Shown here: positions 36,091 through 45,245 of the stretch, piece by piece
Numbering within the stretch: position 1 is the first letter of the stretch
Layout of the letters: the number at the start of each line of letters is the position of its first letter
Origin: Streptomyces sp. NBC_01244
GTDB lineage: Bacteria; Actinomycetota; Actinomycetes; Streptomycetales; Streptomycetaceae
NCBI RefSeq assembly: GCF_035987325.1
Contig: NZ_CP108488.1
Span: forward strand, 4,960,001 to 5,024,000
Length of the DNA: 64,000 nucleotides
Direction: 5' to 3'
The notes under the pieces: model-generated
Databases searched by the model: none
What the model was told of the DNA's origin: nothing
Seen by the model: the letters and a program-made list of their open reading frames with translations, nothing else
Position numbers and translations under genes: made by a program

Positions 36091-38021
36091 CCCGCCTCGG
36101 CACGCCGCTCCTGCAGCACCTGGCGGGCCTTGCGCAGGCGCAGCGCCATCTGGATCTCCAGGGCCCGGTCCGGCTTCTGCCACAGCGGGCCGAGCAGTTC
36201 CGCGATGCGGTCCAGGCGGCGCGAGACGGTGTTGGCGTGGACGTGCAGCGCCTCGGCCGCGTGAGTGGGGCTGCCGCCCGACTCGAAGTACGCGTCCAGG
36301 GTGCGGGCCAGCTCCGTGAAGCGGGTCTCGTCGTACTCCAGTACCGGGCCGATCGTCGAGCCGATGAACGCCTCGACATCGTGGTCCGTGGACAGCAGCA
36401 GGCCCAGGAAGCCCAGTTCGCTCAGCGAAGCGGTGCCGCCGGCCCCGTCCAGCGCGGTCAGGGCGTCCAGGCAGCGCACGGCCTCGGCATACACCCGGGC
36501 CACCTCGGGGGCGCCCTGCGAGGGGCCCGCGGCGCCCGTGGACACCGGGTGGCCGAGCAGCGGTGACAGCTCGGCCGAGACCTGGCGGGCGGCGGCCGAG
36601 GCGTCGGAGCCGGGCAGCACGAGCACGATGCAGCCGCGGCGCACGCCCTTGAGGCCGTTCATCCGGTAGGCGTACGACGACGCCCAGGCCACGGCCCTGC
36701 CCAGCTCCCCGCCCTCCGGCCGGGCCACGACCACGACGTGCGGGCGGTCCAGCTCGATGCCCAGGCGCCGCACCCGCTCCAGCAGGTGCCGGTCGGAGCG
36801 GTTCGGCCGGTCCAGCAGTTCCTGGAGCAGCTCCTCGTGGACCGGCCCCTCGGCCGCCGCCATGCCGCGCTGGATCAGGATCAGCGAGGCCACCGTCTGC
36901 GAGGCCATCTGCAGCAGCCGTACGTCCTCCACGGTGAGCGGCGCCGAGGCGTGCAGCACCAGGACGCCCAGGTTCTCGGCGCCGGCCAGCACCGGGGCCA
37001 GCCACACGTCACCGGGCAGTTCCACGGGCAGCAGGTCGGCATGGACCGCCAGGGCCGCCTTCGCCACGGCCTCCTCGTCGAGGTCGGCCGGCAGCTCGCC
37101 GGTGGAGACCAGCGGCCGCCCGCCGGGATCCCGGACCTGGAGGACCCCGTCCAGCGCGTCCGCGGTGGCCCGAGCCAGCGCCGACATGTTCGCCCCGTCC
37201 AGGACCAGCCCGGCCATCCGGGCGTGGCACTCCCACAGGTAGCGGACCCGGGTCAGCGTGGTGTTGGTCCGGGAGCCGAACCACTCCAGCTCGGTGACCT
37301 CCTCCCGGGTCTGCTCCAGCAGCCGCGCCTTCTCGATGGCGACGGCGGCCAGGTCGGCGAGCGAGAACAGCAGCCCGATCTCGTCCGGGGTGAAGCGGCG
37401 CACGGCGCGGTCGGCGCCGTACAGGGCGCCCAGGGTGGTCTCCCCGTGGCGCAGCGGCACCGCGATGATCGCGTGCAGGCCCTCGGCGCGGACCACGGCG
37501 TCCAGGCCGGGGCCGTGCGGAACGGTGTCGTCGTTCAGGTAGTCGGCGCTCCACACGGGCGCGCGGCGGGCCTGGGCCATGCTGCCCAGGCCGTGGCCGG
37601 CGCCCGCTTCGAGCCCGACGTTGAGGTCGGTGGTCTCGCCCTCGGAGGTCCGTACGTAGCCCGTGCCGTCGGGGCGGTCGAGTGAGACCCAGGCCATGTC
37701 GAAGCCGAGCAGCCGCCGGGCCCGCCGGGTGATCACCCGCAGCAGGCTGTCCAGGTCGTACGGCGAGGTCAAGTCGTGCGCGGTGTCCACCAGCGCGGTG
37801 AGCGCCGCCTCCCGTTGCTGACGCCGCCCGGCGCTCGCCTGGACCGCGCGCGCCAGTTCCAGTGCCCGGGTCAGCTCGGCGATCTCCGCCGCGCCGGCCC
37901 CCGCCCTGCGCCTGTCGGACAGCAGACCCTCGAAGCGGCTCTGCGGTGCTTCCTCCGCGAGGAGTTCCAGCACGGCCAGCGTGCCGGAGCCCCCCGGATC
38001 GGAACCGATGTCCGGCCCCAT
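36066..38021 (-). CDS. GAF-domain PucR/CdaR-type transcriptional regulator
   Basis: A 651-residue protein. The central GAF domain (about 70-230) reads LRVITRRARRLLGFDMAWVSL, then IIAVPLRHGETTLGALYGADR. A middle region (about 280-420) resembles a second sensory fold, followed by a GGDEF-like part and the PucR C-terminal helix-turn-helix YFESGGSPTHAAEALHVHAN, TVSRRLDRIAELLG. PucR regulators control secondary or nitrogen metabolism in response to small molecules. The ATG at 38021 has GGGGGAG upstream. It is divergent from a methyltransferase gene across 236 bases, so it is a likely pathway-specific activator. Confidence 0.9.
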   Translation of the reverse strand: MGPDIGSDPGGSGTLAVLELLAEEAPQSRFEGLLSDRRRAGAGAAEIAELTRALELARAVQASAGRRQQREAALTALVDTAHDLTSPYDLDSLLRVITRRARRLLGFDMAWVSLDRPDGTGYVRTSEGETTDLNVGLEAGAGHGLGSMAQARRAPVWSADYLNDDTVPHGPGLDAVVRAEGLHAIIAVPLRHGETTLGALYGADRAVRRFTPDEIGLLFSLADLAAVAIEKARLLEQTREEVTELEWFGSRTNTTLTRVRYLWECHARMAGLVLDGANMSALARATADALDGVLQVRDPGGRPLVSTGELPADLDEEAVAKAALAVHADLLPVELPGDVWLAPVLAGAENLGVLVLHASAPLTVEDVRLLQMASQTVASLILIQRGMAAAEGPVHEELLQELLDRPNRSDRHLLERVRRLGIELDRPHVVVVARPEGGELGRAVAWASSYAYRMNGLKGVRRGCIVLVLPGSDASAAARQVSAELSPLLGHPVSTGAAGPSQGAPEVARVYAEAVRCLDALTALDGAGGTASLSELGFLGLLLSTDHDVEAFIGSTIGPVLEYDETRFTELARTLDAYFESGGSPTHAAEALHVHANTVSRRLDRIAELLGPLWQKPDRALEIQMALRLRKARQVLQERRAEAGQEVAGTA

Positions 38022-38257
38022 GTGTGTCTCCCCCCATCTGACCAGTGAAATCAAGCCAGATCACCGAACCTAGGTTCCGTCCGGCGACGGGTCAAGCGGA
38101 CTCCTGCCGGTGGGGCGTGGTCGCGGGTGGTGGTGGCCCGGCAACCACCGGGGCGCCGAGGAGTGTCGCGGGGTCACCTTCTCGGTGCCCCGGCCAGCCG
38201 GGATTCTGACATCCGTACCGAAAGAGGACGCCGCACACCACGGGGGCAGAGAGCGTC

Positions 38258-39064
38258 ATGACACTGGTCAGGGACTACCGGCGTGCGCCGGAACAGAGCC
38301 GGAGTGCGGGGGAGGGGGCCGGGCGGCCCGACGGCCCCGCGCCGTGCGGGCACGAGCGGGCCCCGCGGCCCGACGCCATCGCGCCGCCGCGCTCCCGCGC
38401 CCGCTCCACCGACGCCGCGATGAGACTGCTCGGCTTCGACGGCTCCCTGGCGGGCGATTCCCCGACGCGGCCGCGCTCCGGCTCGTTCCTGGCGGTCGGC
38501 AGTGGTACGGGCGCCGTCGCGCTCTCCGCGGCCCTCGCCGGCTCCGAGCGGGTCGTCGCCTCGGACACCGACCCGCAGGCCGTGCGCACCACGGCGCTGA
38601 CCGCCGCCCGGCACGGGCTGTCGGATCGGGTGCGGGCCGTCGAGGGGGACCTCTTCTCCGGTCTCGGCGCCCACGAGCGCTTCGCCACCGTCTACTGGCA
38701 CTCCGACTTCGTGCCGGCCCTCGCGGAGCACCACTGCGCCCACGCCCACACCCACGCCCACACCCGCGCGTCCGCGCCCGCCGGCTACGCCGCCCACCTG
38801 CGCTACCTCACCGAGGCACCCCGGTGGACCGAGCCGGGCGGGTCGGCGCTGCTGCACTTCAGCGACCGCGGCGACGTGCCGGGCCTGTGGGACCTGGCCG
38901 ACACCTGCGGCCGCGAGCTGCGCGTGCTGCGCAGCCGCCGGATCAAGGAGGCCGACGGGATCGTCGAGCACCTGCTGTTCGAGATCACCGTCGCCCCGGT
39001 GGCGCCTCCCGAGCCCGCGCCCCGCGCGCTCACCCCTCGGGTACGGGTACGCGGCCGGGCTTGA
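38258..39064 (+). CDS. Class I SAM-dependent methyltransferase
   Basis: A 268-residue protein. Residues 1-60 are a disordered, basic, Pro/Arg-rich leader. Then comes the Rossmann methyltransferase: AVGSGTGAVALSAALAGSE (SAM-binding glycine loop), VVASDTDPQAVRTT, VEGDLFSGLG and VYWHSDFVPA. The HAHTHAHT stretch (about 160-170) is a short His repeat. The target could be N, O or C of an indole or phenol. This cannot be told from sequence. Its 3' end overlaps the convergent transaldolase-like gene by 35 bases, so the two are antisense to each other at their ends. Confidence 0.78.
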   Translation: MTLVRDYRRAPEQSRSAGEGAGRPDGPAPCGHERAPRPDAIAPPRSRARSTDAAMRLLGFDGSLAGDSPTRPRSGSFLAVGSGTGAVALSAALAGSERVVASDTDPQAVRTTALTAARHGLSDRVRAVEGDLFSGLGAHERFATVYWHSDFVPALAEHHCAHAHTHAHTRASAPAGYAAHLRYLTEAPRWTEPGGSALLHFSDRGDVPGLWDLADTCGRELRVLRSRRIKEADGIVEHLLFEITVAPVAPPEPAPRALTPRVRVRGRA

Positions 39065-40124
39065 TCCGGAGCTCCAGCAGGGCCCGGGCCCGGGACCACA
39101 CGGCGACGCACGCCCGGCTGTGCCGGTCCGCCGCCCCGGCCAGGGCGGGGGCGGCGGCCGCCAGGTCCAGATCGCGGCGGGCCCGCGGGCCGGTGCCGCT
39201 GAGCGTGTCGCCGCGCAGCAGCGCCCCGTGGGCCACCGCGTCCAGCGCGGCCCCGGACAGCGCCACACCGGTGCCCCAGCCGACGAGCCGGGGCACGGTG
39301 CCGGCCGCCGTCGCCGGGTCGAAGCCCGACCACATCAGGCGGTGCGGGCGGGCCCCCGCGGCGACCAGGGCGGGCCATCGGGGGTCGTCGTAGCGGGCGT
39401 CGGCGCGGTCGTAGAGCAGCCGGGCGACCTGCACCGCGGCCGGGCCGAGTGCGGTGACGTGCAGGCCCGAGACGAAGGCGATCCGGCCGAGGTCCAGGCC
39501 CGCGGCATGCGCGAGGCCCAGTCCGGCGAGCCAGGCATCGAGGACGGCCTCGTACGCCTCCACCCCGAACACCGGGCCGCAGTAGACGCTCAGGCCCTCG
39601 CCGAGACAGCGCAGGGCGGCGGTCAGCCCCTCCGGGGTGGCCTCCACCGCCACCAGGGCGTTGGGCCGCCGGACGCGGTGCGCGAGACGCCGGACCGCTT
39701 CCGTCTTCGCGCTCGCGCCCGCGTCGGCGTGCCAGGGGGCGAGGGGCACCACGACCAGGCCGTCCGCGCCGTCGCCGGCCGTGTACCAGGGCAGCAGGAT
39801 GTCGCAGGCCCGGCGCGCGTCGCCGGCGACCAGTTCCTCCAGCAGCTCGCCCGGACCGTCGTACCGGTCCCCCCGGGCCTCGCCGTGGACGGCGGAGGCG
39901 ACACCGCGCTCCAGCTCCGGGTCGTAGACGTCCGTGCGGTCCAGGTCGGCCAGGACGGAATCCACGTCGCACAGCAGGCCGCGCACCCCGGAGACCGTGA
40001 TCAGGCGGTCGAGATCGCCGGCGGCCAGGCCGGTCCGGCCGATGCCCTCCAGCCAGGGCGACACGCCCTCGGCCGCGAGCCGCCGCAGGACGCTCCCGTC
40101 CCGCGGCGGTTCAGCGCCCGCCAC
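39030..40124 (-). CDS. Transaldolase-like protein lacking the Schiff-base lysine
   Basis: A 364-residue protein with the layout of actinobacterial transaldolase: SVLRRLAAEGVSPWLEGIGR, AGDARRACDILLPWY, ADGLVVVPLAPWHAD, GEGLSVYCGPVFGVEAYEAVLDAW and PHRLMWSG. The catalytic segment of active enzymes, RPNxLIKIPAT, is RPNALVAVEAT here (about 153-162), so the Schiff-base Lys is Ala159. The early GVTxNPT segment is GLLCDVDSV. It is therefore probably not a transaldolase; it may bind sugar phosphates or do other chemistry. It overlaps the 3' end of the quinone reductase gene by 14 bases, so it is coupled to it. Confidence 0.72.
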   Translation of the reverse strand: MAGAEPPRDGSVLRRLAAEGVSPWLEGIGRTGLAAGDLDRLITVSGVRGLLCDVDSVLADLDRTDVYDPELERGVASAVHGEARGDRYDGPGELLEELVAGDARRACDILLPWYTAGDGADGLVVVPLAPWHADAGASAKTEAVRRLAHRVRRPNALVAVEATPEGLTAALRCLGEGLSVYCGPVFGVEAYEAVLDAWLAGLGLAHAAGLDLGRIAFVSGLHVTALGPAAVQVARLLYDRADARYDDPRWPALVAAGARPHRLMWSGFDPATAAGTVPRLVGWGTGVALSGAALDAVAHGALLRGDTLSGTGPRARRDLDLAAAAPALAGAADRHSRACVAVWSRARALLELRIKPGRVPVPEG

Positions 40125-41124
40125 CGGGCCGGAGTCCGGCCGTGTCCAGCGCGGGCAGGAGCAGCGCCCGGCGGCCGTGCAGGTCGCCCTTCTCGATCCG
40201 GCGGTGGACGTCCGCGGCCTCGCTCAGCGGCAGCTTCTCCAGGGCGCGGGGGCGCAGCAGGCCCGCCGCGAGGAGCCGGTTGATGGCCCGGGCGGCCTCG
40301 GCCAGTTCGGCGGAGGTGGCGCTGGAGATGACGAAGCCGCGGACGGAGCCGTCCTTCATGTAGAGGGCGCCCGCGGGCAGCACCGGGGCGGTGCGGGCTC
40401 CGGCGAGCAGGACGATGCGGCCGCGCGCGGCGAGCGCGTCGACGGCCGCGGTCAGGTCGTTGCCGCCGGAGGTGTCCAGGTGCAGGTCGATGCCGCCGGG
40501 CGCGAACTCCCGCAGGCGCTCGGCGAGCGCGGGATCGCGGTAGTCGAGCACCTCGGCGGCGCCCAGGGCGCGGCAGTGCCCGAAGTCCTCCGGGCGGGCG
40601 GTGGCCAGCACCCGGGCCCCCGCCTCGGCGGCCATGACCACCATCGCGCTGCCGACGTTGCCGGCGGCGCCCGCGACCAGGACGGTGTCGCCGGCGCGCA
40701 GCGCGCCGTGGGTGAAGAGTCCGAGGTAGGCGGTCGCCGCCGGGTGCACCACGGCCACGGCCTCGTACGGGTCCACGCCCTCCGGCAGCCGGTAGAGCCG
40801 CTCGGCGGGGACCACGGCGAGCTCGGCCGCCGGGCCCTGACGGCCGGCGTGGCCGAGGCTGTTGCTCCACACCTGGTCGCCGGGGCGCAGGCCGGGCGCG
40901 CCCGGGCCCGCCTGGACGACCGTGCCCACGAGGTCGCGGCTGATCACGAAGGGGAAGGGGACCGGGGTCCGGTACAGGCCGGAGCGGACGAAGGTGTCCA
41001 CCGGGTTGACGGTCGTGGCGGTGACCCGCACCAGGACGTCGCCGGGGCCGGGGACGGGGGCGGGCAGTTCGCCGTACTTGATGGCGTCCGGGGACCCGAG
41101 TTCTTCGATGAAGGCAGCACGCAT
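40111..41124 (-). CDS. NADPH:quinone oxidoreductase / zinc-free medium-chain dehydrogenase
   Basis: A 337-residue MDR-family protein. It has VNPVDTFVRSGLY, the cofactor-binding GAAGNVGSAMVVMA (AxxGxxG), LDYRDPAL, and GRIVLLAG. No zinc ligands are seen in the canonical positions, as expected for the quinone oxidoreductase branch. It is the first gene of a two-gene operon with the transaldolase-like protein, whose start lies inside it. It is divergent from the GNAT gene across about 100 bases. It may reduce a quinone or enone intermediate or serve detoxification. Confidence 0.88.
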   Translation of the reverse strand: MRAAFIEELGSPDAIKYGELPAPVPGPGDVLVRVTATTVNPVDTFVRSGLYRTPVPFPFVISRDLVGTVVQAGPGAPGLRPGDQVWSNSLGHAGRQGPAAELAVVPAERLYRLPEGVDPYEAVAVVHPAATAYLGLFTHGALRAGDTVLVAGAAGNVGSAMVVMAAEAGARVLATARPEDFGHCRALGAAEVLDYRDPALAERLREFAPGGIDLHLDTSGGNDLTAAVDALAARGRIVLLAGARTAPVLPAGALYMKDGSVRGFVISSATSAELAEAARAINRLLAAGLLRPRALEKLPLSEAADVHRRIEKGDLHGRRALLLPALDTAGLRPGGGR

Positions 41125-41225
41125 GGTCGGATTGTGCGCGGGGCCACACGGCAGGGCACACCCTGCTCGCCAAGTCCGTCAACTCCCGGGCCCGCGGGGC
41201 TGTTCGCCGTCCTAGGGTGACGTCC

Positions 41226-41678
41226 GTGCAGCTGGAATTCACCGAAATCGACCCCCACGGGCCCGTGTTCGAGTCGCTGGCCCGCCCCCTCTACCGGGCG
41301 CTGCGGCCCGCCCTGTCCGACGCCGCCTTCACCGCCTTCGCCCGCGAGGGCGCGGCCCAGGGGCTGGTGTTCACGGCCGCACGGACCCCCGACGGCCGCT
41401 GCGCGGCCCTGGCCGCGCACCGGGTCCTGGCCACCAGCCGGGGCCGGGTGCTGTTCGTGGACGACCTGGTCGGCGATCCCGCGCTGCGCGGGGCCGGGGC
41501 GGGCGGCGCGCTGTGGGAGGAACTCGTACGGCGTGCCCGGCTGGCCGGCTGCGTCCGCGTCGAGCTGGACTCCGGCGTGACCAATCACGGGGCGCACCGC
41601 TTCTACCACCGAAAGCGCATGGCGGTGGCCGCATTTCATTTCTCCTACGACCTGGCGCAGGACCCGGAGACGACCTGA
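41226..41678 (+). CDS. GNAT family N-acetyltransferase
   Basis: A 150-residue acetyltransferase with the CoA loop DPALRGAGAGGALWEELVRRA (about 84-104) and HRFYHRKRM near the end, a typical compact GNAT. I chose GTG 41226 because AGGGTGA lies just upstream; GTG 41217 in the same frame is an alternative. It is the first of a plus-strand series with the SRPBCC gene 56 bases downstream. A GNAT at this place could be a self-resistance or tailoring enzyme. Confidence 0.82.
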   Translation: MQLEFTEIDPHGPVFESLARPLYRALRPALSDAAFTAFAREGAAQGLVFTAARTPDGRCAALAAHRVLATSRGRVLFVDDLVGDPALRGAGAGGALWEELVRRARLAGCVRVELDSGVTNHGAHRFYHRKRMAVAAFHFSYDLAQDPETT

Positions 41679-41734
41679 CGGACCCCCCGGCGCACCTTTG
41701 ACCGGCGGCCGCGCAGAAAAGCAAGCTTCCGGCC

Positions 41735-42277
41735 ATGACACAGGTCACCAGCACCGAGAATGCACTCTTCGAACTCAGCTCCTCGCTTTATGTGGACGCC
41801 GCTCCGGCGGACGTCTACGACATCGTGAGCGATCTCGCCCGCAGCGGCGAATGGAGCCCCGAATGCGTCGGCGGCGAATGGACCGTCGGTACCCCGCGCA
41901 CCGTCGGTTCCGTCTTCCGCGGTGAGAACCTGCGCAGCGAGGACGTCGTCGGCTGGGCCCCCGTGGTGCGCGGTACCTGGTTCACGGAGTCCGAGGTCGT
42001 CGCCGCCGAGCCCGGCCGGGCCTTCCAGTGGGCCATGCGCGACAGCGCCGGCCGCAGGCAGCAGAGCGTCTGGGGCTTCGCGATCGAACCCCAGGGCACC
42101 GGCTCGCGCCTCACCCACCACTTCCGCATGATCTCCGCCACCGAGGGGATCCGCGGTATCACCTCGGAGATGTCCGACACCGAGCGGGAGGCGTTCTTCG
42201 CCGAATGGGGCGCCAAGGTCGAAGGCGACCTCGGCACGACCCTCGGCCGGATCAAGGACGTCGTCGAAGAGAACTGA
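41735..42277 (+). CDS. SRPBCC (polyketide cyclase/START-like) protein
   Basis: A 180-residue protein with the helix-grip fold: SSLYVDAAPADVYDIVSDLARSGEWSPE, FTESEVVAAEPGRAFQW, GSRLTHHFRMI. This family binds hydrophobic small molecules and includes aromatases, cyclases and ligand carriers. With no polyketide synthase here, it may act as a cyclase or carrier of an aromatic intermediate. It is 106 bases upstream of the ligase gene on the same strand. Confidence 0.85.
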   Translation: MTQVTSTENALFELSSSLYVDAAPADVYDIVSDLARSGEWSPECVGGEWTVGTPRTVGSVFRGENLRSEDVVGWAPVVRGTWFTESEVVAAEPGRAFQWAMRDSAGRRQQSVWGFAIEPQGTGSRLTHHFRMISATEGIRGITSEMSDTEREAFFAEWGAKVEGDLGTTLGRIKDVVEEN

Positions 42278-42383
42278 AAAGTCTTCCGGCCCCGGCCGGA
42301 AGGAATGTACGCCCCGACGCAGTGGAGTTCCGGTATTCCCCTCCGGGCCGGATTCCCGTATCCAACGACGAGAGCCTGACCAC

Positions 42384-43961
42384 ATGCTTCTGCAGCGCAT
42401 AGCAAATCGCGGAATCCGCCTGGGAACCCTCCTCGAACGAGCTGCGTCCCGGCACCCCTCGAACGTCCTGATCCTCGATCACGACCTCGACGCGGCCCCG
42501 CAGCTGGGCCGGCGCGCCACGATCGCCGAGGTGGCCGACGCCGTGGACGACCTCGCGTCCCGGCTGTGGGCCGCCGGGGTGCGCCCCGGCGGGCGGGTCG
42601 TCATCTACAAGTCGGACGCCTTCGACATCACCCTGCTGGCCTGCTCCGCGGCCCGCATCGGCGCGGTGCCCGTGCTGCTCTCCCCCCAGCTCGACGGTGC
42701 GACCGCCGCCGAACTGGTCCGCCGCACCGAGCGGCCGTTCCTGGTCACCGACCGGAGCAAGCTGGACGAGGAGCTGCCCGAGGGCATCTTCGGGATCACC
42801 GAGCGGGTCCTGCTGACCGCCGGCGTCCACGAGCAGGCGACGGCGCTGGCCGACCTGGCCGGCGCACGCCGGATCCCCGCGGTCACGATGCCCGTGGACC
42901 ACCCCACGCTCATCACCCACACGTCCGGCACCACCGGCACCCCGAAGCTGGCCGTGCACACCGGCCGCAGCCTGCAGGCCCGTTACCGTCCGCAGGCCGC
43001 CGCGGTGCTCCCCGTACTGCCCGGCCGCGAGACGATCGCGCTGCACGTCTCCTTCGTGCACTCGCGGCTCTTCACCGCCCTCGCCATCTCGCTGCTGCGC
43101 GGCTTCCCGATCCTCGTCCTGCGCGAGTCGGACCCGAAGCACGTCGGCGACCTCTTCGCCCAGCTGCGGCCCGGTGTCCTGGAGGCCCACCCCAACTCCT
43201 TCATGGAGTGGGAGGAGCTCGCCGAGGACCCGCGCGGCCCGCTGGCCAACGTCAAGCTGTTCAGCAGCACCTTCGACGCGATCCACCCGCGTACGGTGCG
43301 CACCCTGCTGGGCGCCACCCGCCGCAGGGGCGCCCTCTTCGGCCAGCTGTACGGCCAGAGCGAGGTCGGCCCCGCCGTCGTACGGGCCTTCTCGCGCCGC
43401 CGCGGCGAGGACGACGACGGCCGCTGCGTCGGCATCCCGTTCCCCGGGATGACGGACGTCCGCGTCGTCAGCCGCGACGGCAACCCGGTGTCACCCGACA
43501 ACCCCGGCTACATCGAGGTCCGCAGCGACGGCCGGATCGTCACTTACCTCGGCGAGCAGGAGCGCTACGACAGCCAGGTCTCCGACGGAGGCTGGTGGCG
43601 GATGGGCGATGTCGGCTACCGCACCAAGTGGGGCTGCGTGCACCTGCTGGACCGCGAGGTCGACCTCATCGAGGGCTTCGGCAGCACCCTCGCCGCCGAG
43701 GACACCCTCTTCGGGAAGCTCGAGGAGCTCACCGAGGTCATCGTCATCCCCGGCCCGGACGGCCGGGCGACCCCGATCGTCTGCACCAAGGACGACAAGC
43801 CGCTGGACGCCATCCGCTGGCAGCGCGCCGCGGCGGGCCTGTCCCCGATGGCCGACCCCGTGCACATGCGGCTGGAAGAACTGCCCCAGACCGCCACGTC
43901 CAAGATCAAGCGACTGGAGCTGGTCCGGCTGATCGCCGCCCGGACCGCCCCGCTCGCCTAG
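42384..43961 (+). CDS. AMP-forming ligase 1, divergent (candidate diazotase or acyl-CoA ligase)
   Basis: A 525-residue ANL-family enzyme. The P-loop THTSGTTGTPKLAVH (about 177-190), YGQSEVGPAVV and a C-terminal lysine in TATSKIKRLEL are present. The hinge region is unusual: VHLLDREVDLIEGFGSTLAAEDTL stands where other members have GRxxDxIxxxG. Ligase 2 (56999-58573) shares this hinge, so they are paralogues. ANL enzymes next to nitrite-forming genes are known to activate nitrite with ATP for diazotisation (CreM in the cremeomycin pathway). The alternative is activation of a carboxylic acid such as an anthranilate. It lies 18 bases upstream of a flavin hydroxylase gene. Confidence 0.72.
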   Translation: MLLQRIANRGIRLGTLLERAASRHPSNVLILDHDLDAAPQLGRRATIAEVADAVDDLASRLWAAGVRPGGRVVIYKSDAFDITLLACSAARIGAVPVLLSPQLDGATAAELVRRTERPFLVTDRSKLDEELPEGIFGITERVLLTAGVHEQATALADLAGARRIPAVTMPVDHPTLITHTSGTTGTPKLAVHTGRSLQARYRPQAAAVLPVLPGRETIALHVSFVHSRLFTALAISLLRGFPILVLRESDPKHVGDLFAQLRPGVLEAHPNSFMEWEELAEDPRGPLANVKLFSSTFDAIHPRTVRTLLGATRRRGALFGQLYGQSEVGPAVVRAFSRRRGEDDDGRCVGIPFPGMTDVRVVSRDGNPVSPDNPGYIEVRSDGRIVTYLGEQERYDSQVSDGGWWRMGDVGYRTKWGCVHLLDREVDLIEGFGSTLAAEDTLFGKLEELTEVIVIPGPDGRATPIVCTKDDKPLDAIRWQRAAAGLSPMADPVHMRLEELPQTATSKIKRLELVRLIAARTAPLA

Positions 43962-43979
43962 CCGCTGCCGGAGAGCCAC

Positions 43980-45245
43980 ATGTCAAGAATCATCATCGTG
44001 GGCGGCGGCATCGGCGGGCTCGCCGCCGCCCTCGGCATCAGCGAACGGGGCCACGAGGTCCTCGTACTGGAACGCGCGCCGGAGTTCGCCGAGATCGGCG
44101 CCGGCATCCAGATCGCCCCCAACGGGCTGCACGCCCTGGACCGGCTCGGCGTCGGCGAAGCCGCCCGCGCCATCACCGTCCGCATGGACGAACTGCGCTT
44201 CATGGACGGTGTCTCGGGCGCGCACGTCGCGAGCCTGCCGCTCACCGAGGACTACCGCGCCGAGTTCGCCAATCCGTACGCCGTCGTCCACCGCGCCGAA
44301 CTGCACCGCATCCTGCTCGACCGGTGCCTGGCCGACCCGCTGATCAGCCTGCGCAGCGGTGTCACCGTCACCGGATACACCCAGGACCCGGCACGGGCCA
44401 CCGTCCTGCTCGCCTCCGGCGAGGCCGTCGACGGCGACGCGGTGATCGGCGCGGACGGCATCAACTCGGCCGTCCGGGCCCAGCTCGTCGGCGACGGCGC
44501 GCCCCGCGTCTCCGGGATCACCGTCTACCGGGCGATCATCCCGATGGACGAGGTCCCCGAGGACCTGCGGATGCCGCGCTCCGTCGCCTGGTGGGCCGGA
44601 CCGCACTGCCACCTCGTGCACTACCCGATCGCCGGCGGCGCCTACCTCAACCTCGCGGCCAGCAAGGACGACGGCCGTACGGAGCCCTTCGCCGGCGTGG
44701 CCGTCGACGAGGCCACCGTGCTGCGGGAGTTCGCCGGCCTCGGCGAGACGGCCCGGCGCCTGATGGCCGCGGGCCACGACTGGAAGTCGTGGATGCTCGT
44801 CGACCGCGACCCGGTCTCCCAGTGGACCGACGGCCGCGTCGTCCTCCTCGGCGACGCCGCCCATCCGATGCTGCACTACGCCGCCCAGGGCGCCTGTCAG
44901 GCCCTGGAGGACGCCGTCGTGCTCGGCGCCCTCATGGACGGCCCCTCCGGCGAACTCGCCGTCCGCTTCGAGAAGTACAACGCGCTCCGCCGCGAGCGCA
45001 CCGCCCGCATCCAGCTCGCCGCCCGCTGGAGCACGGCGCTGTGGCATCCCGCGGGCCCGGCGGCCGACGAGCGCAACGCGCTCCTGTCCGGCCTGTCGGA
45101 GACCGAGATGCGCGGCCACGTCGGCTGGATGCACGGCCTGCGCGACCCCCTGCGCGACCCCCTGAACGACCCCCTGAACGACCCCCTGAACGACCCCCTG
45201 AACGACCCCCTGACCGTCCCTCTCCCCAACGGAGCCCCCGCGTGA
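43980..45245 (+). CDS. FAD-dependent aromatic hydroxylase (3-hydroxybenzoate 6-hydroxylase/salicylate hydroxylase type)
   Basis: A 421-residue class A monooxygenase with IIIVGGGIGGLAAALGI, EIGAGIQIAPNG, VIGADGINSAVR and VVLLGDAAHPMLHYAAQGA. It hydroxylates an ortho- or para-activated phenol or aniline, possibly with decarboxylation, as salicylate hydroxylase does. The C-terminus carries a DPLN repeat (about 389-412). Its TGA overlaps the GTG of the creE-like gene. The same pairing of aromatic hydroxylase, ANL ligase, CreE and CreD exists in the cremeomycin cluster, which supports a diazo-forming role. Confidence 0.86.
   Translation: MSRIIIVGGGIGGLAAALGISERGHEVLVLERAPEFAEIGAGIQIAPNGLHALDRLGVGEAARAITVRMDELRFMDGVSGAHVASLPLTEDYRAEFANPYAVVHRAELHRILLDRCLADPLISLRSGVTVTGYTQDPARATVLLASGEAVDGDAVIGADGINSAVRAQLVGDGAPRVSGITVYRAIIPMDEVPEDLRMPRSVAWWAGPHCHLVHYPIAGGAYLNLAASKDDGRTEPFAGVAVDEATVLREFAGLGETARRLMAAGHDWKSWMLVDRDPVSQWTDGRVVLLGDAAHPMLHYAAQGACQALEDAVVLGALMDGPSGELAVRFEKYNALRRERTARIQLAARWSTALWHPAGPAADERNALLSGLSETEMRGHVGWMHGLRDPLRDPLNDPLNDPLNDPLNDPLTVPLPNGAPA
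45144..45215 (+). repeat. 12-bp in-frame tandem repeat, six copies (DPLN)
   Basis: GACCCCCTG plus AAC or CGC repeats in frame six times at the 3' end of the hydroxylase gene. It encodes DPLR, four DPLN and DPLT. It directly precedes the overlapping start of the creE-like gene. Confidence 0.92.
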
